Origin: Bradysia coprophila
Taxonomy: Eukaryota; Arthropoda; Insecta; Diptera; Sciaridae
DNA: 64,000 bases
NCBI RefSeq assembly: GCF_014529535.1
Contig: NW_023503493.1
Location: 9,890,001 to 9,954,000 of the forward strand
Direction: 5' to 3'
Shown: piece by piece, positions 25,101 through 35,866 of the stretch
Layout of the letters: each line of letters starts with the position of its first letter
Numbering within the stretch: the first letter of the stretch is position 1
The notes under the pieces: model-generated
Database searches by the model: none
Seen by the model: the letters and a program-made list of their open reading frames with translations, nothing else
Told to the model about the DNA's origin: nothing
Translations under genes and position numbers: made by a program

Positions 25101-25667
25101 AGACTTTCGACGCAACAAGTGCTGCCAATTCGTGCTGGCCGAATACTTTATCCTCGTACAACATTTCACTGGTTGAGAAAAAGTAAAAAAAAGTATTTGG
25201 ACGTTAGGCAAGTTTCTTCGGAACCGGAGACACTTCACTGTATATGAACAGTCGCACTTACATTTTCTCAATTGACTCGGAAATTTCCGGCCAGAATTCA
25301 TCGACAATTGCGTCCAGTTTCCTCAGTGCAAATATTTTCAATTCGGGCATGGGCTCATCTAACAGGGCGATGATCCCGGCTGGAAATATAGAAATTAGGG
25401 TTGAGGTTATGTTCCATTATTACGAGACATTTCATTTTATTGTAAAGAATCACAAATCCATTCAGAATCATTTCTACTGCACACATTCAACATTGCTGTT
25501 CAAATTGCAAGCATTCGACTTATTTCAGAGCGACACTACAAACACCCGACACACAAAAGATTTCCTCCTTTTCATCGATCGAAGGATATTTTTCCTTCCC
25601 ATTTGTTCAGTATAATCAAGGCAGAAATGGTACAACACTCACCCGCAGACGTTATATTCATCTTCAT
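22183..25667 (-). CDS. Rpn2: 26S proteasome regulatory subunit Rpn2 (PSMD1)
   Basis: Three exons (25643-25667, 25262-25379, 22183-25168) join in phase to give 1,042 residues, close to the usual ~1,000 for the family. The N-terminus reads [16 protein letters not shown]; an in-frame ATG two codons upstream is also possible. Rpn2 is the toroidal base scaffold of the 19S particle, docking the Rpn13 ubiquitin receptor and neighbouring lid subunits. Residues about 450-800 carry eight proteasome/cyclosome repeats, for example [29 protein letters not shown] and [16 protein letters not shown]. After them comes a lysine/glutamate-rich low-complexity segment (about 860-960). The extreme C-terminus PEPFEYIED matches the Rpn13-docking tail. 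No frame damage is seen, and the gene appears fully functional. Its 5' end faces PNPO, with 3.7 kb of repeats between them. Confidence 0.97.
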
Positions 25668-26073
25668 TTTGAATCAAACGCAATAATTTCTGTTCCGAAC
25701 GATTATTTTTGTCAAATTTTCCTTCTTTATTTTGTTCGTCTTTTCGGTTTCCACAAAATTTTATGCTTTGTAATTGCAAATTGACAGGTCATCGGAATGA
25801 AGTTGGTTTGAATGACGGCGACACCGTTCAATTGTTACAAAAAAGTTCTTAATATGAGAAGTAGGTGGCGGTGTGTTATTTCAACATTTAAAACGTAAGG
25901 AAAATTCTATGCTGAGAAATAACAGGAGCTATGGAGGTAGCTGGCACTGGATATTTTTCATATCAATTTTAAATCAAGGAATTTTCTTTTAAGTTCTTGG
26001 CAGCGTCAAAAGACAATCCAGGTCGTTCAGAGCACCGGAAAAATTCGCTTTGTTTGTTTCAAAGAAGTTTTTT
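25668..26073. other. 5' flank of Rpn2
   Basis: This is presumably the 5' UTR and promoter of Rpn2. No TATA-like element was convincing. It is the only repeat-free part of the Rpn2-PNPO gap. Confidence 0.35.
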
Positions 26074-26276
26074 AGACTGTTATGATCAGAGAAAGAGAGA
26101 GAGAGAGAGTTCCGAAGACCAGTTAATAACAATAAAAAGTTACTTTGGAGTACTTGTCAAAGTATTTGCTTATCTTTCAACATGTTATGATGTGAGTGAG
26201 AAGACCGAATACCAGTTATTTATAACTTGCCTTGGGATACTTGTCAAAGTATTTCTTTCTCTTTCATCATAATTAA
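26074..26276. repeat. Direct repeat, copy 1 (AGACTGTTATGATCAGAG family)
   Basis: It starts AGACTGTTATGATCAGAG, includes a (GA)n run at about 26091-26109, and contains two internal subcopies of a unit of about 100 bp (ACCAGTTA-TAACTTG... CTTGTCAAAGTATTT). A second copy of the whole lies at 26814-27151. Confidence 0.7.
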
Positions 26277-26281
26277 TTGAA

Positions 26282-26442
26282 CTCTATAGACTGATAGAAG
26301 ATGGGTACCGAACAGTAGGCAAGCCTTTTTAGTTATCTATATTATCTAACGTTGCCGATTTATCTCGCCGAATGTCAAAAATCTCTCGAGGTATTGATCT
26401 CTCATTTTTTGTTCGGTGCCGGTCTTCTATCAGTCTATAGAG
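26282..26442. mobile_element. Short inverted-repeat element (CTCTATAGACTGATAG ends)
   Basis: The 161-bp element has inverted ends of about 32 bp, CTCTATAGACTGATAGAAGA at each side, with a few mismatches further in. TA at both ends would suit a Tc1/mariner-type MITE, but the duplication is not certain. Confidence 0.75.
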
Positions 26443-26606
26443 AATTTCGAAAAACGTGTGTGAGAAACTGGTTGGCTGCTAGTTGACTGGACTTTTACAT
26501 ACAAATTTTGACACATCATCCTTTTCCTTTTTCTTTTTTTTCCGCTCTTTTAACACTATATAACTTCAATGGTTCCTTATGTCACATGTTGTTGTATTTG
26601 ACATAT

Positions 26607-26760
26607 CAGGGCCGTAGCCAGACTTCAAAATCTGAGTGCGCTAGGGGGGGCGCAAGGTCCAAAAAAAAATTTTTGTATGGGAAAAATTAAAAAAAATTGA
26701 AAAAATGACCTCGCTAGGAGGGGCGCCGCCCCCCCTGCGCCCCATCTAGATACGGCCCTG
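26607..26760. mobile_element. hAT-like MITE with CAGGGCCGTA ends
   Basis: This 154-bp element runs from CAGGGCCGTA to TACGGCCCTG and is flanked by a perfect 8-bp duplication TGACATAT (26599-26606 and 26761-26768). CAGGG ends with 8-bp duplications are typical of hAT. The interior is G-run and A-run rich and encodes nothing. Confidence 0.9.
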
Positions 26761-26813
26761 TGACATATTCAGGTAATTTTGAGCTGGTAATTTAAGTCAT
26801 ATGTAAAAACAAT

Positions 26814-27151
26814 AGACTGTTATGATCAGAGCGAGACGACCGATTACCAGTTAATTATAACTTGTCTTGGGGTACTGGTCAAAGTATTTGCTTCTCTTTC
26901 AACACATTACGATGCGAGCGAGAGGACCAAAGACCAGTTTATTATAACTTGCCTTGGGATACTTGTCAAAATATTTCTTTCTCTTTCATCATAACACTCT
27001 ATAGCAAATATCAGTTAAATTTATCACCTCCGTTAAATGCTGATAGGAATTTGGCTAATGTGCGCTGTATAATTTTATCGATTTCCCTTTACTTTGACGC
27101 TTGACAAGTCTAACACCACGCGAGGGCGATGCGCTCTCATCATAACAGACT
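26814..27151. mobile_element. Direct repeat, copy 2, with inverted ends
   Basis: The left end AGACTGTTATGATCAGAGCG is matched inverted at the right end (GCGCTCTCATCATAACAGACT). The first 190 bp repeat the copy at 26074-26276, including the internal duplication. It is probably a MITE of which copy 1 is a shortened version. Confidence 0.7.
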
Positions 27152-27217
27152 TTAACAACCTTGGAAAATACTCAAATTGGTACAGAAAAATGAGTTGTGC
27201 AGTTATGATCTAGGTTG

Positions 27218-27418
27218 TGAATGTTCTGAAAGAGCAGGTTAAGACCAAGGTTTTAAACTTCGGGGAGGTCGCAGATCGACATTTCATTGATGATGCAACA
27301 ACACACGACTTTTCAAAAAAAAAAAATAGCACACAAAACGTTGGATGGAAGAGCTGTTAGAAATTTTTGCTCTGCGTGATCAACTCAGACGTGTGTTAAC
27401 GTGGCTTTTCAGAACCTA
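27218..27418. repeat. Diverged relative of the 17908-18071 MITE
   Basis: TTCTGAAAGAGCAGGTTAAG on the left and GTGATCAACTCAGA followed by TTTTCAGAACCTAG on the right match the order of features in the AATTCTAA-flanked element. Both ends are mutated and no duplication remains. Confidence 0.55.
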
Positions 27419-27516
27419 GACGTACACATGCCATTTTCTGATTACATTACATTACCTTCAGCATACTTTCAGTGACTTGGTTTATGTTATCGAAAGTGAA
27501 CAATGTCCGATCTTCT

Positions 27517-29252
27517 GGAAGATGCGGGAAAAGGCAATAAGAACGCATAAGATTCTATTCAGTACAATTAGGCCGTGTGTCACCGCACATTCTTTAAAAG
27601 AATTAAAAAATTCTCAAATAAGTTGACACTTTTAGTCCGAACATTTTTGACAACAAACTTGATGTAAGCCTACACGCCAAATTTTCCAATTTTCAACAAA
27701 CTAATCCTCGCCGAGTTAATACTGCAAAATACGAATACGACACACAATTTGTGACTTGGACTTTGCTAAACAAAAACAAATTGACAATATAATAGCATTT
27801 CAGTTGATCGCTAACAAAAATCGAATACACACAACATTGTCCTGCAAGTTCCCCACACTAATTTTAACTGAAAGCCAGACTTCCACTTCCAAGGTCTTTA
27901 GGCAATATATACCTTGCGCTTTGCGTATTTGTGGGGAACATGCAAAAGTTCATCACAGTAGGCTATTGAACCCACTAAAATCTAATTTTAAATCGCTAGA
28001 ATAATTCCATAAATCTAAATGTGATACTAAGAAACCACGTGTTTCAATAAGTCCTGGGAGCGATCCTGAAGACATGGACCTAATCGTTTTGGGCTGAATG
28101 GCGTACTTTCGTTCACTTTTCCAAGCCCTCTCAAGAAATATCACTAAATAACTAAAGAAATCCAACATTACATCTACATTACACATTGCACATTACATTA
28201 CATTACATTGTAATGTAATGTAATGTAGCGTTACAAACTGCATCTTTGATTTCTGAAGCCAATCGGCGAGATAAAATTTTTTGGATTGCGAACTTTTAAA
28301 GTACTCACAAAAGTTCACCAAAGTGCGCTGCTGAACCCAGAAAAAGTTAAGCCGACTGTCTAGATTCGCTACCTGAACCTTGCAATATTACGTAATATTA
28401 GGTAATATTGCAAGGTTCAGTGAGCGAATCTAGCTACTAATACCCAACTTTTTCTGGGTTCAGCAAACCAAAAAATTTTATCTCGCCGATTGGCTTCAGA
28501 AATCGAAGATGCAGTTTGTAACAATACATTACATTACATTACATTACAATGTAATGTAATGTAATGTGCAATGTGTAATGTAATGTGTAATGTAGATGTA
28601 ATGTTGGATTTCTTTAGTTATTTAGTGATATTTCTTGAGAGGGCTTGGAAAAGTGAACGAAAGTACGCCATTCAGCCCAAAAAGATTAGGTCCATGTCTT
28701 CAGGATCGCTCCCAGGACTTATTGAAACACGTGGTTTCTTAGTATCACATTTAGATTTATGGAATTATTCTAGCGATTTAAAATTAGATTTTAGTGGGTT
28801 CAATAGCCTACTGTGATGAACTTTTGCATGTTCCCCACAAATACGCAAAGCGCAAGGTATATATTGCCTAAAGACCTTGGAAGTGGAAGTCTGGCTTTCA
28901 GTTAAAATTAGTGTGGGGAACTTGTAGGACAATGTTGTGTGTATTCGATTTTTGTTAGCGATCAACTGAAATGCTATTATATTGTCAATTTGTTTTTGTT
29001 TGGCAAAGTCCAAGTCACAAATTGTGTGTCGTATTCGTATTTTGCAGTATTAACTCGGCGAGGATTAGTTTGTTGAAAATTGGAAAATTTGGCGTGTAGG
29101 CTTACATCAAGTTTGTTGTCAAAAATGTTCGGACTAAAAGTGTCAACTTATTTGAGAATTTTTTAATTCTTTTAAAGAATGTGCGGTGACACACGGCCTA
29201 ATTGTACTGAATAGAATCTTATGCGTTCTTATTGCCTTTTCCCGCATCTTCC
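27517..29252. repeat. Giant inverted repeat, arms about 0.87 kb
   Basis: The left arm (27517 to about 28394) is repeated inverted from about 28397 to 29252, meeting at CAATATTAC/GTAATATTG. Identity is very high by eye. The left arm has a net excess of about 22 bp, from extra text around 28290-28325. A nested palindrome of CATTA units (28191-28229 and its mirror 28527-28563) sits inside each arm. Each arm holds an open frame of about 80 codons, with its mirror image in the other arm; I do not recognise the product. The right edge lies only 84 bp upstream of the PNPO start codon. This could be a foldback element or a duplicated element inserted head to head. Confidence 0.9.
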
Positions 29253-29335
29253 TGGTGTCTGACATTTGACATTTCTTATCACAACACTCTTGGAGAGGAA
29301 GTGTTATCGTTTTTTCTTGTTTAAATTTTAAGTAC

Positions 29336-30915
29336 ATGAAACAATTTATCCGAAGAATGTCGTCAGATTTGGCCTGTAAGCATTCAATCTTTGACCTGTT
29401 TCACCTGTGCATGATAAATCTGTATTTTTATCATTCCATAGCGCTACGACTAAAGTACATGGAAAAGAAGGATATTTTCCTTGAGAAAGACATCGAAGTA
29501 AAAGAGCCTTTTCATCTATTCCGTAAATGGTTGGACGATGCATGTAAAACACCAGAAATATTGGAACCTAATGCCGTGTGCCTGGCAACAGCCACTAAGT
29601 ATTTTTGACTGTGCAAATGTTCTGTGACAACAATCGATTTGTTTACTTGAAATTTTCCCATAGAGAAGGCGTTCCGTCGTCACGATTTGTTCTGATGAAA
29701 AGTGTTACCGAAACCGGATTCACATTCTTCACCAACTACGGCAGCCGCAAAGCCAAAGAAATTGTAAAAGGGCTAGGGAAAAATCTCCGAGTGTATTATC
29801 GTCGGGGACGATAATATCGTCGCTGTGACGATATTATCGTTTTCTGTAACAATATTATCGTCCGAGCGACGATAATATCGTATTAGACGACAATATTATC
29901 GTTTTCCGGACAATAATATCGTTTTCTGTAACAATATTATCGTCCGTGCAACGATATTATCGCCCATGAAACGATATTATCGCCGATTGAAACGATATTA
30001 TTGTTTTTGCGACGATAATATCGTTTGATGCAACAATATTATCGTTGCTGCAGTGATAATATCACCAGTGAAACGATATTATCGCCGATTGAAACGATAT
30101 TATTGTTTTTGCGACGATAATATCGTTTTATGCAACGATATTATCGTTTCTGCAGTGATAATATCACCCGTGAAACGATATTATCGCCGATTGAAACGAT
30201 ATTATTGTTTTTGATACGATATTATCGTATCAGACGACAATAATATCGTTTTCCGGACGATAATATCGTTTTCTGAAACAATAATATCGTCCTAGCAACG
30301 ATATTATCGTCCATGAAACGATATTATCGCCGCTGCAACGATAATACACTCGGAGATTTTTCCCGTCACCATTGTAAAATTGTCACTATCACCGGTCGTA
30401 CTCGAGTCACATAAACATAACTACTTTCAGAACGAAAATCCGAATGTCGCGATGACCTTCTACTGGGTACCGTTAAGACGCCAAGTTCGTATCGAAGGCA
30501 AGGCGGAAAAAGTTCCAACATCAGATTCGGAAGAGTATTTCCATCAACGGCCACGAGACAGTCAAATCGGCGCTCTGGCTAGTCCACAAAGTCAAACGAT
30601 TCCGGGTCGAGACTACTTGGATCAAATCGAAGCGGAAATTCGGCAAAAATTGGGACCGGATGGTGTGGTACCGTTACCGAATTGGTAAAAGATTTTGCTT
30701 TTCGTTATCGTTGACGGCTAACAAACGTCTTGTCTGAATCGATTCGCAGGGGAGGCTATCTGGTCGTTCCGCATCGATTCGAGTTTTGGCAGGGACAGAG
30801 CAATCGTTTGCATGATCGGATTCAGTTCCGGAAAACTGACGATACGACTGCTGTGGACAATAAATCGGTTTTTCAAGGGGAGAAGGACTGGATCTATGAG
30901 AGATTGGCCCCGTAA
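29336..30915 (+). CDS. PNPO: Pyridoxine/pyridoxamine 5'-phosphate oxidase
   Basis: Five exons (29336-29375, 29442-29598, 29664-29763, 30431-30684, 30750-30915) join in phase to about 238 residues, or 231 if the second ATG (29357, MSSDLASLRLKY) is used. The length suits the family. The enzyme oxidises pyridoxine and pyridoxamine phosphate to pyridoxal phosphate, using FMN. Recognisable family segments in order are [84 protein letters not shown], and the C-terminal RLHDRIQFR with WIYERLAP. Introns 1, 2 and 4 are 65-66 bp. Intron 3 is 667 bp because it carries a palindrome-array element. A 1.7-kb inverted repeat ends 84 bp upstream of the start. Confidence 0.96.
29776..30364. mobile_element. Palindrome-array element in PNPO intron 3
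   Basis: The element is bounded by inverted ends (GGGAAAAATCTCCGAGTG at 29776 and its complement ending at 30364). Its interior is an array of 26 short palindromes of the form CGATATTATCG or CGATAATATCG (some C/T-A variants). Their centres run from 29814 to 30324, spaced alternately 20 and 21 bp apart. The linkers of about 9 bp vary. No reading frame or target duplication was recognised. It is probably a non-autonomous DNA element whose interior expanded as a minisatellite. It leaves the PNPO splice sites intact. Confidence 0.88.
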
Positions 30916-30977
30916 TGAAATTTAAATTGTTTTTGTGATAAATTTTGGTCTTCCATGTTCCAAATCGTGAGCACGCG

Positions 30978-30983
30978 AATAAA
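30978..30983 (+). promoter_or_regulatory. Polyadenylation signal of PNPO
   Basis: AATAAA, 63 bp after the PNPO stop codon. Confidence 0.65.
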
Positions 30984-31122
30984 ATGATGCAAACGTTACA
31001 CGTTGTCTGAGTAGTCACTTAATTTTGGAGGATTGGAGCAACGGTAGATTCTGTAGAGTGACATCTAGAAACCTTCGATCTTCCGAGGTCTACCGAGGTC
31101 TACCGAAGCCTACCGAGGTATA

Positions 31123-32891
31123 CGTAAACACACGCCCATTGACAACGAACTCTCTAGGCCATTTTCTACCGATGAGATCAACGTCGCACTGATGTACATG
31201 AAAAATGGGAAAGCTAGTGGTCTCGACGCTATCTATCCGGAGTTCCTGACCTTCAGTGGCGAAAAAACGAGGCTGTGGCTGACAAGGTTTTTCACCCACG
31301 TTCTACTGTCCAACGAACTGCCCCCATTGTTCAAGAAGACGAAAATAATCGCATTGTTGAAGCCCGGCAAACCCGACCACCTTCCTGAAAGCTACCGTCC
31401 GATTGCACTGCTATCGGTCACGTTCAAACTTTTTGAACGGTTATTATACAACAGAATAGTCACCGAAATTGAACGGTTGCTTCCAGCTGAACAAGCTGGT
31501 TTCCGAAAGAAACGCAGCTGCGACGAGCAAGTACTCACGCTAACAAACCACATCGAAGCAGGATTCCAATGACAGCTGAAGACCGGTGTTGTGTTCATCG
31601 ACCTGACAGCAGCCTACGATACTGTATGGAAGAAGGGTCTGCTGTACAAATTAATAAAAGCGGTTCCCTGCCTACGAATAGTCAACATAGTCGCCAACAT
31701 GCTCAGCGATCGGCAGTTCAAAGTACTACTGAATGATCAGAATACTCGCTTCAAAAAACTGAACAATGGCCTAGCACAAGGATCAGTTCTTGCGTGTCTG
31801 TTTTTCAACCTATATGTCCACGATCTACCGCCATCGATAGCACGAAAGTTCTTATATGCTGATGATATGGCATACGCAGCACAACACAAGCTGTTTAGCG
31901 AAATCAACGCGACATTAAACAAGGACATGTCGGTGTTTGTACGGTATTGCAAGGAATGGCGTCTCATTCCAAGTATAACGAAGACCGTCGTCACCTGCTT
32001 CCATCTCAACAACAAACTAGCGAAAATGGAGCTACATGTGACGTTCGATAACAAAATTCTCCGACATGATTTCGAACCGAAATACTTGGGAGTGAGTCTC
32101 GATAGGTCGCTAACCTACGGAAAACACATCGGCAAACTCCGCCCAAAACTTACCACGAGAAACAACCTGCTTCGCAAGCTCACGGGTACAACTTGGGGTG
32201 CATCGGCATCATGCTTAAGGACAACAGCGCTGGCACTGGTTTACTCATGCGCAGAATACTGCAGTTCTTCGTGGCTAAACAGCGCACACGCACACAAAAT
32301 CGACGTCGAACTGAACAAAGCTATGAGACTGGTCACCGGGACAGTAAAATCAACGCCACTAGATTGGTTACCGGCCCTAAGCAACATCGCCCCTCCAGCT
32401 ATCAGACGACAAAACAAATTGCTGTCGTTATACCGGAAATCATGGAAATGGAAGAGGTGCCACTGAACAGAGACATTGCTCTACCCAGAATCGAACGCCT
32501 TAAATCCAGAAAACCAGCTATTTCCACAGCTAATTCACTAAATGCAGCTGAATTCAATCCGAAGGAAGTGTGGAAAGAATCTTGGGAAAGAAACGGCATC
32601 GGCACCGAACTGTTCAACTTCGGCACACATACATCCAAATCCAAAGAATTCCACCTGCCTCGCAAAATATGCTGCAACCTAAACAGATTGCGAACTGGTC
32701 ACGGGCGTTGCAATGACATGCTTTTCAAATGGAAAATGACCGACAGCCCCAGTTGCCAATGCGGAAGCGAACGACAAACTATGATGCATATACTGCACGA
32801 CTGCCCCATTCTCAAATACCACGGCGAAACCGGAACCATTTCCTCACTGACTACAAGTGCATTAGACTGGCTCGGTTCGCTGGACCTATAA
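31123..32891 (+). pseudogene. 5'-truncated non-LTR retrotransposon, reverse transcriptase to C-terminal cysteine motif
   Basis: The frame opens with IDNELSRPFSTDEI and runs through the reverse transcriptase: MKNGKASGLDAIYPEFL, AGFRKKRSCDEQVL, VVFIDLTAAYDTVW, NGLAQGSVLACLFFNLY and the catalytic KFLYADDMAYAAQ near 31845-31880. The thumb part PKYLGVSLDRSLTYGKHI and the C-terminal segment LRTGHGRCNDML with CQCGSERQTMMHILHDC follow. The copy is broken by one in-frame TGA at 31570-31572 and a frameshift near 32430. The endonuclease part is missing, so it is 5' truncated. It belongs to the large jockey-superfamily group of insect LINEs by motif resemblance. Next to its left edge, 31083-31122 holds four CTACCGAGGT-type repeats. 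Confidence 0.9.
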
Positions 32892-34364
32892 AACGAACAG
32901 ACTGTGATTTGAACTACCATACCACTAAACGTGTAGAAAACATTGGCGCTGCACCAAACGGCATTCGACGCTGTACTTAAGCTCACTTAACTTGGGTTTC
33001 GTATTTTTTGTGATCCGCTAAAACTCGTTCAGGAACTAAAAATTCGTTACCCAAAGTGAAGATTTTGACATATTTTATGAAAGAAGTATCAAAATCCTCA
33101 CCGGTGAAACTTAACGAAGAGTTTTTGAGCGAGCTACTAAAGATTCAGTTCCGTCAGTGTTTATATACTTTGCTTACTACGTCGTATGAAGGCCGAAAAC
33201 ATACGAGCAATTTTGCGATCGACAACGTATTCTACGTTTTCCATTGTTTAGCCATACAATGGCAAGCAGCGTAATCAACGCGAAATTGTTCGGCCTACAG
33301 TTTAACCGACTGTGTCTACGTCTTTGACGAATAAACCGCAACATTACTGCCAATCAAAGACGCCTAAGTTTCTAAAATGTATGAAGCCTACGATTTATCA
33401 GATATCCCTTTTGAAAGTTGAGTACGCCACTTGACGTTGTAAATTTCTAAATAAATATTTTTTACAAACAAAATGTATGTCACTAATGGCCCTCACAACA
33501 TCTTCACTTTTCGGACTACAAATTAAATTAATTTTACTGCATCCGAAGCTGCCAGTACTGGCTATCACAAGGCGCGTGAAAGATTTAGTCCAAAGAGGTA
33601 CCAACACAGGAATTTAAAATGACCAGTCCGCCCTTAGAAGCTGACATTTCAAAAATATTTCGCTCTGACTACTGCACTACTTCTCATTGAATGACTTATA
33701 TTCTTACAGTATGCATTTAACAAGTGATACTATGTGATACTCCATACTTCACCCAGTCTCTACATCCATAACATCCATAACATAACCTCCACCAGTCATG
33801 TTCTATCAACATTTTCCATTATACCCAACTGTTCTTTTTTTCTAAACTTGAAATACCATTTCCCGTCCTGATTTAGCTTTCCGTGTCCGCTGTGTGTCGC
33901 ATTGATATCATCACCGACAGCCTCGTCTAAAATACAAACAATGTTCTCCTCATATATCGGTGTGGTGTTTCACGCGATTTTTCTTTATTTTCATTTAACG
34001 TTTACACGCTGCGCGATATATGGGTGTGAAAAAAGTAATAATTTTGCTTTGTTTGCTGTTATCGAAATGAAAGCGAACATATAAATTCGAATATAAAATC
34101 AATCGGTTACATCATTGAGACCCTACCGATACGAACACCATATTATAGTATACAATTCTATTCATGATGTTGAATGCACAACACGAACAATTGGAAATCT
34201 GGTCACTGGTCGGCGGCTAACTTTGTTCAACGGGGAAAAAAATCCTACTTTGAATATTCGATGCAAAAGAGGTCAACGACCCCTTAAGCTTCGTTAAATG
34301 TTTCGTTCATTCCTTCATTTGTATGAATCTTTTACGTGGATGGTTGGCAATATCAGCAATTTAA
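32892..34364. other. Gene-free stretch with one small MITE copy
   Basis: I recognise no gene. A short copy of the CCGAAAACACACGAGC family lies at 33193-33294. The remainder is AT-rich unique text. Confidence 0.35.
33193..33294. mobile_element. Short copy of the CCGAAAAC-ended MITE
   Basis: It begins CCGAAAACATACGAGCAATT and ends with CAACGCGAAATTGTTCGG, the same ends as the 147-bp element at 35720-35866 but with a shortened interior. Confidence 0.6.
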
Positions 34365-34814
34365 GGCCGCTAGCGCAGTTAAACGGAGAGCTCTCCGTTT
34401 AGAAAACGGTTCATCCGTTTACTTGACATTTTGAATGTTTGAGTGTTTGTCAATCAAATTTTATTTTCACTTAAAATGTTCTATAAAAATATGATTTGAC
34501 ACTGAAAAAGTATTTATTATCAAATTTAATTGATATTTTAATTGATTGAAACTATTATCACCATTTATTTAACACATTTGAACGAAATAATTGATAAACA
34601 AAAAAACAGACATTCCACTATGAACATGTTGTTGCAAGTTTTGGTAACATTTAGTGAACGAAAATGAACTTAAAAGGAAAAAAAGAAACTTCGAAAGTTC
34701 GAACTGTCAAGTAAACGGAGAGTTGAATCGAGCTCAATTTTATTTTTCTAAACGAAGGCAAAACGGAGTGAAAACGGACGTAAAACGGAACACTTTTTTA
34801 TGTGCGCTCGCACC
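34365..34814. mobile_element. TTAA-flanked MITE (piggyBac type)
   Basis: This 450-bp element is flanked by TTAA at 34361-34364 and 34815-34818. Its ends are related inverted repeats (GGCCGCTAGCGCA and GGTGCGAGCGCAC). Subterminal AAACGGA repeats occur at both sides (GTTAAACGGAGAG on the left; AAACGGAGTGAAAACGG on the right). A TTAA duplication is the hallmark of piggyBac elements. No transposase is present. Confidence 0.72.
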
Positions 34815-34832
34815 TTAATAGTATGTTACATA

Positions 34833-34961
34833 CCAAGGATCAAAAAGGTGTGTTTTAGACCCAGGTGGTGAAAACGTCCAGGGATGGAGCGACGCGAAGC
34901 GGAGCGGAGACTAAGGACGTTTTCACCACCGTGGTCTAAAACACACCTTTTTGATCCGTGG
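34833..34961. mobile_element. 129-bp palindromic element
   Basis: The left arm CCAAGGATCAAAAAGGTGTG...GGTGGTGAAAACGTCC is repeated inverted on the right with a few changes. The loop of about 30 bp is rich in GCGACG/GCGGAG. A degenerate copy of one arm lies near 10225-10262. The GTAT/ATAC flanks continue the symmetry, so the exact edge is uncertain. Confidence 0.75.
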
Positions 34962-35057
34962 TTTGTATACTATTTTTCTTCCTGGAGTACCAAAGTCACA
35001 TTCCGAACAAAACATAACAACAAAACTGAACAACATACCGGTGCAAAAGCATTCCAT

Positions 35058-35222
35058 ATTAATGCCGAAAGTAATCCGTATGAATGCCTAAAGAAGTCCG
35101 TTCCGTGTGCATGTATTCTCACAAATGTCGAAAAATAAGCAATCTGTAGGAATGCCGAAAGACATCCGAATGAATGCCGAAAGCAGTCCGTATGAATGCT
35201 GAAAGCAATCCTTATGAATGCA
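35058..35222. repeat. Minisatellite of about 21 bp (GAATGCCGAAAGCAGTCCGT)
   Basis: About six diverged copies of the unit GAATGCCGAAAG-A-TCCGTAT occur, interrupted once around 35105-35145. No gene overlaps. Confidence 0.75.
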
Positions 35223-35719
35223 TTGTCACAAAACACTAAAAACATTACATTCGCGTACATACAACAACTTGACACATTTGGGAAAGAATAAAGATAGGAT
35301 CGAAAATGACATAAGCGGGAATGAAAATTGAGAGAAAATAGTAGGGGAGAATGTTGCTCTTTCGGTACTAAATTTGGTGAGTGAATGTGACGGTTTTGGT
35401 ACTACAGGAAGAAAAATTGACATTGTGTTTCCAGCCTAACCTAGTTTTTTTTTGGATCAACATAATTCGCTCGCAAAAATATTTCTCTCATCAAAAATTC
35501 TGTAAGTCGGAAGGCACACGAATAATTTGGTGTGCTACAAATCGGATTACAATGGAAGGTAATTGCAACCCTGTGTGCGTTGATAATTGTCGAAAATAAA
35601 TGATAAATACGTAATTGTCGATCTCAGCTGCAACTCAAAATTGTTTCTGGTATAAATGAGAGTTTGTCAACTTCTCAGTGACACGCACAAACATTGACAT
35701 GGAAACTATTCCGCTATGG

Positions 35720-35866
35720 CCGAAAACACACGAGCAATTTTACGTTGATAAGATCGACAAATTTGCAGTGTTTCCATTACAATCCGATATTCACCACATG
35801 CAAAACAATGGAAATTGCAAAGTAATTGTCGATGCCATCAACGCAAAATTACTCGTGCGTTTTCGG
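35720..35866. mobile_element. 147-bp MITE with CCGAAAACACACGAGC ends
   Basis: The inverted ends of about 28 bp are CCGAAAACACACGAGCAATT and the complement of TTACTCGTGCGTTTTCGG. Related copies lie at 33193-33294 and 47926-48011. It encodes nothing. Confidence 0.78.

Noticed and set aside
27756..28186. Protein-coding gene in the arms of the giant inverted repeat
   Set aside because: The open frames of about 80 codons exist in both arms and on both strands. I could not match them to a family, and no splice or start context supports them; kept only as a note on the repeat.
29776..30364. CRISPR-like array (regular short palindromic repeats with variable linkers)
   Set aside because: This is an insect nuclear gene intron. 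Linkers are only about 9 bp and related to one another, the repeat is about 12 bp, and no cas gene is present.
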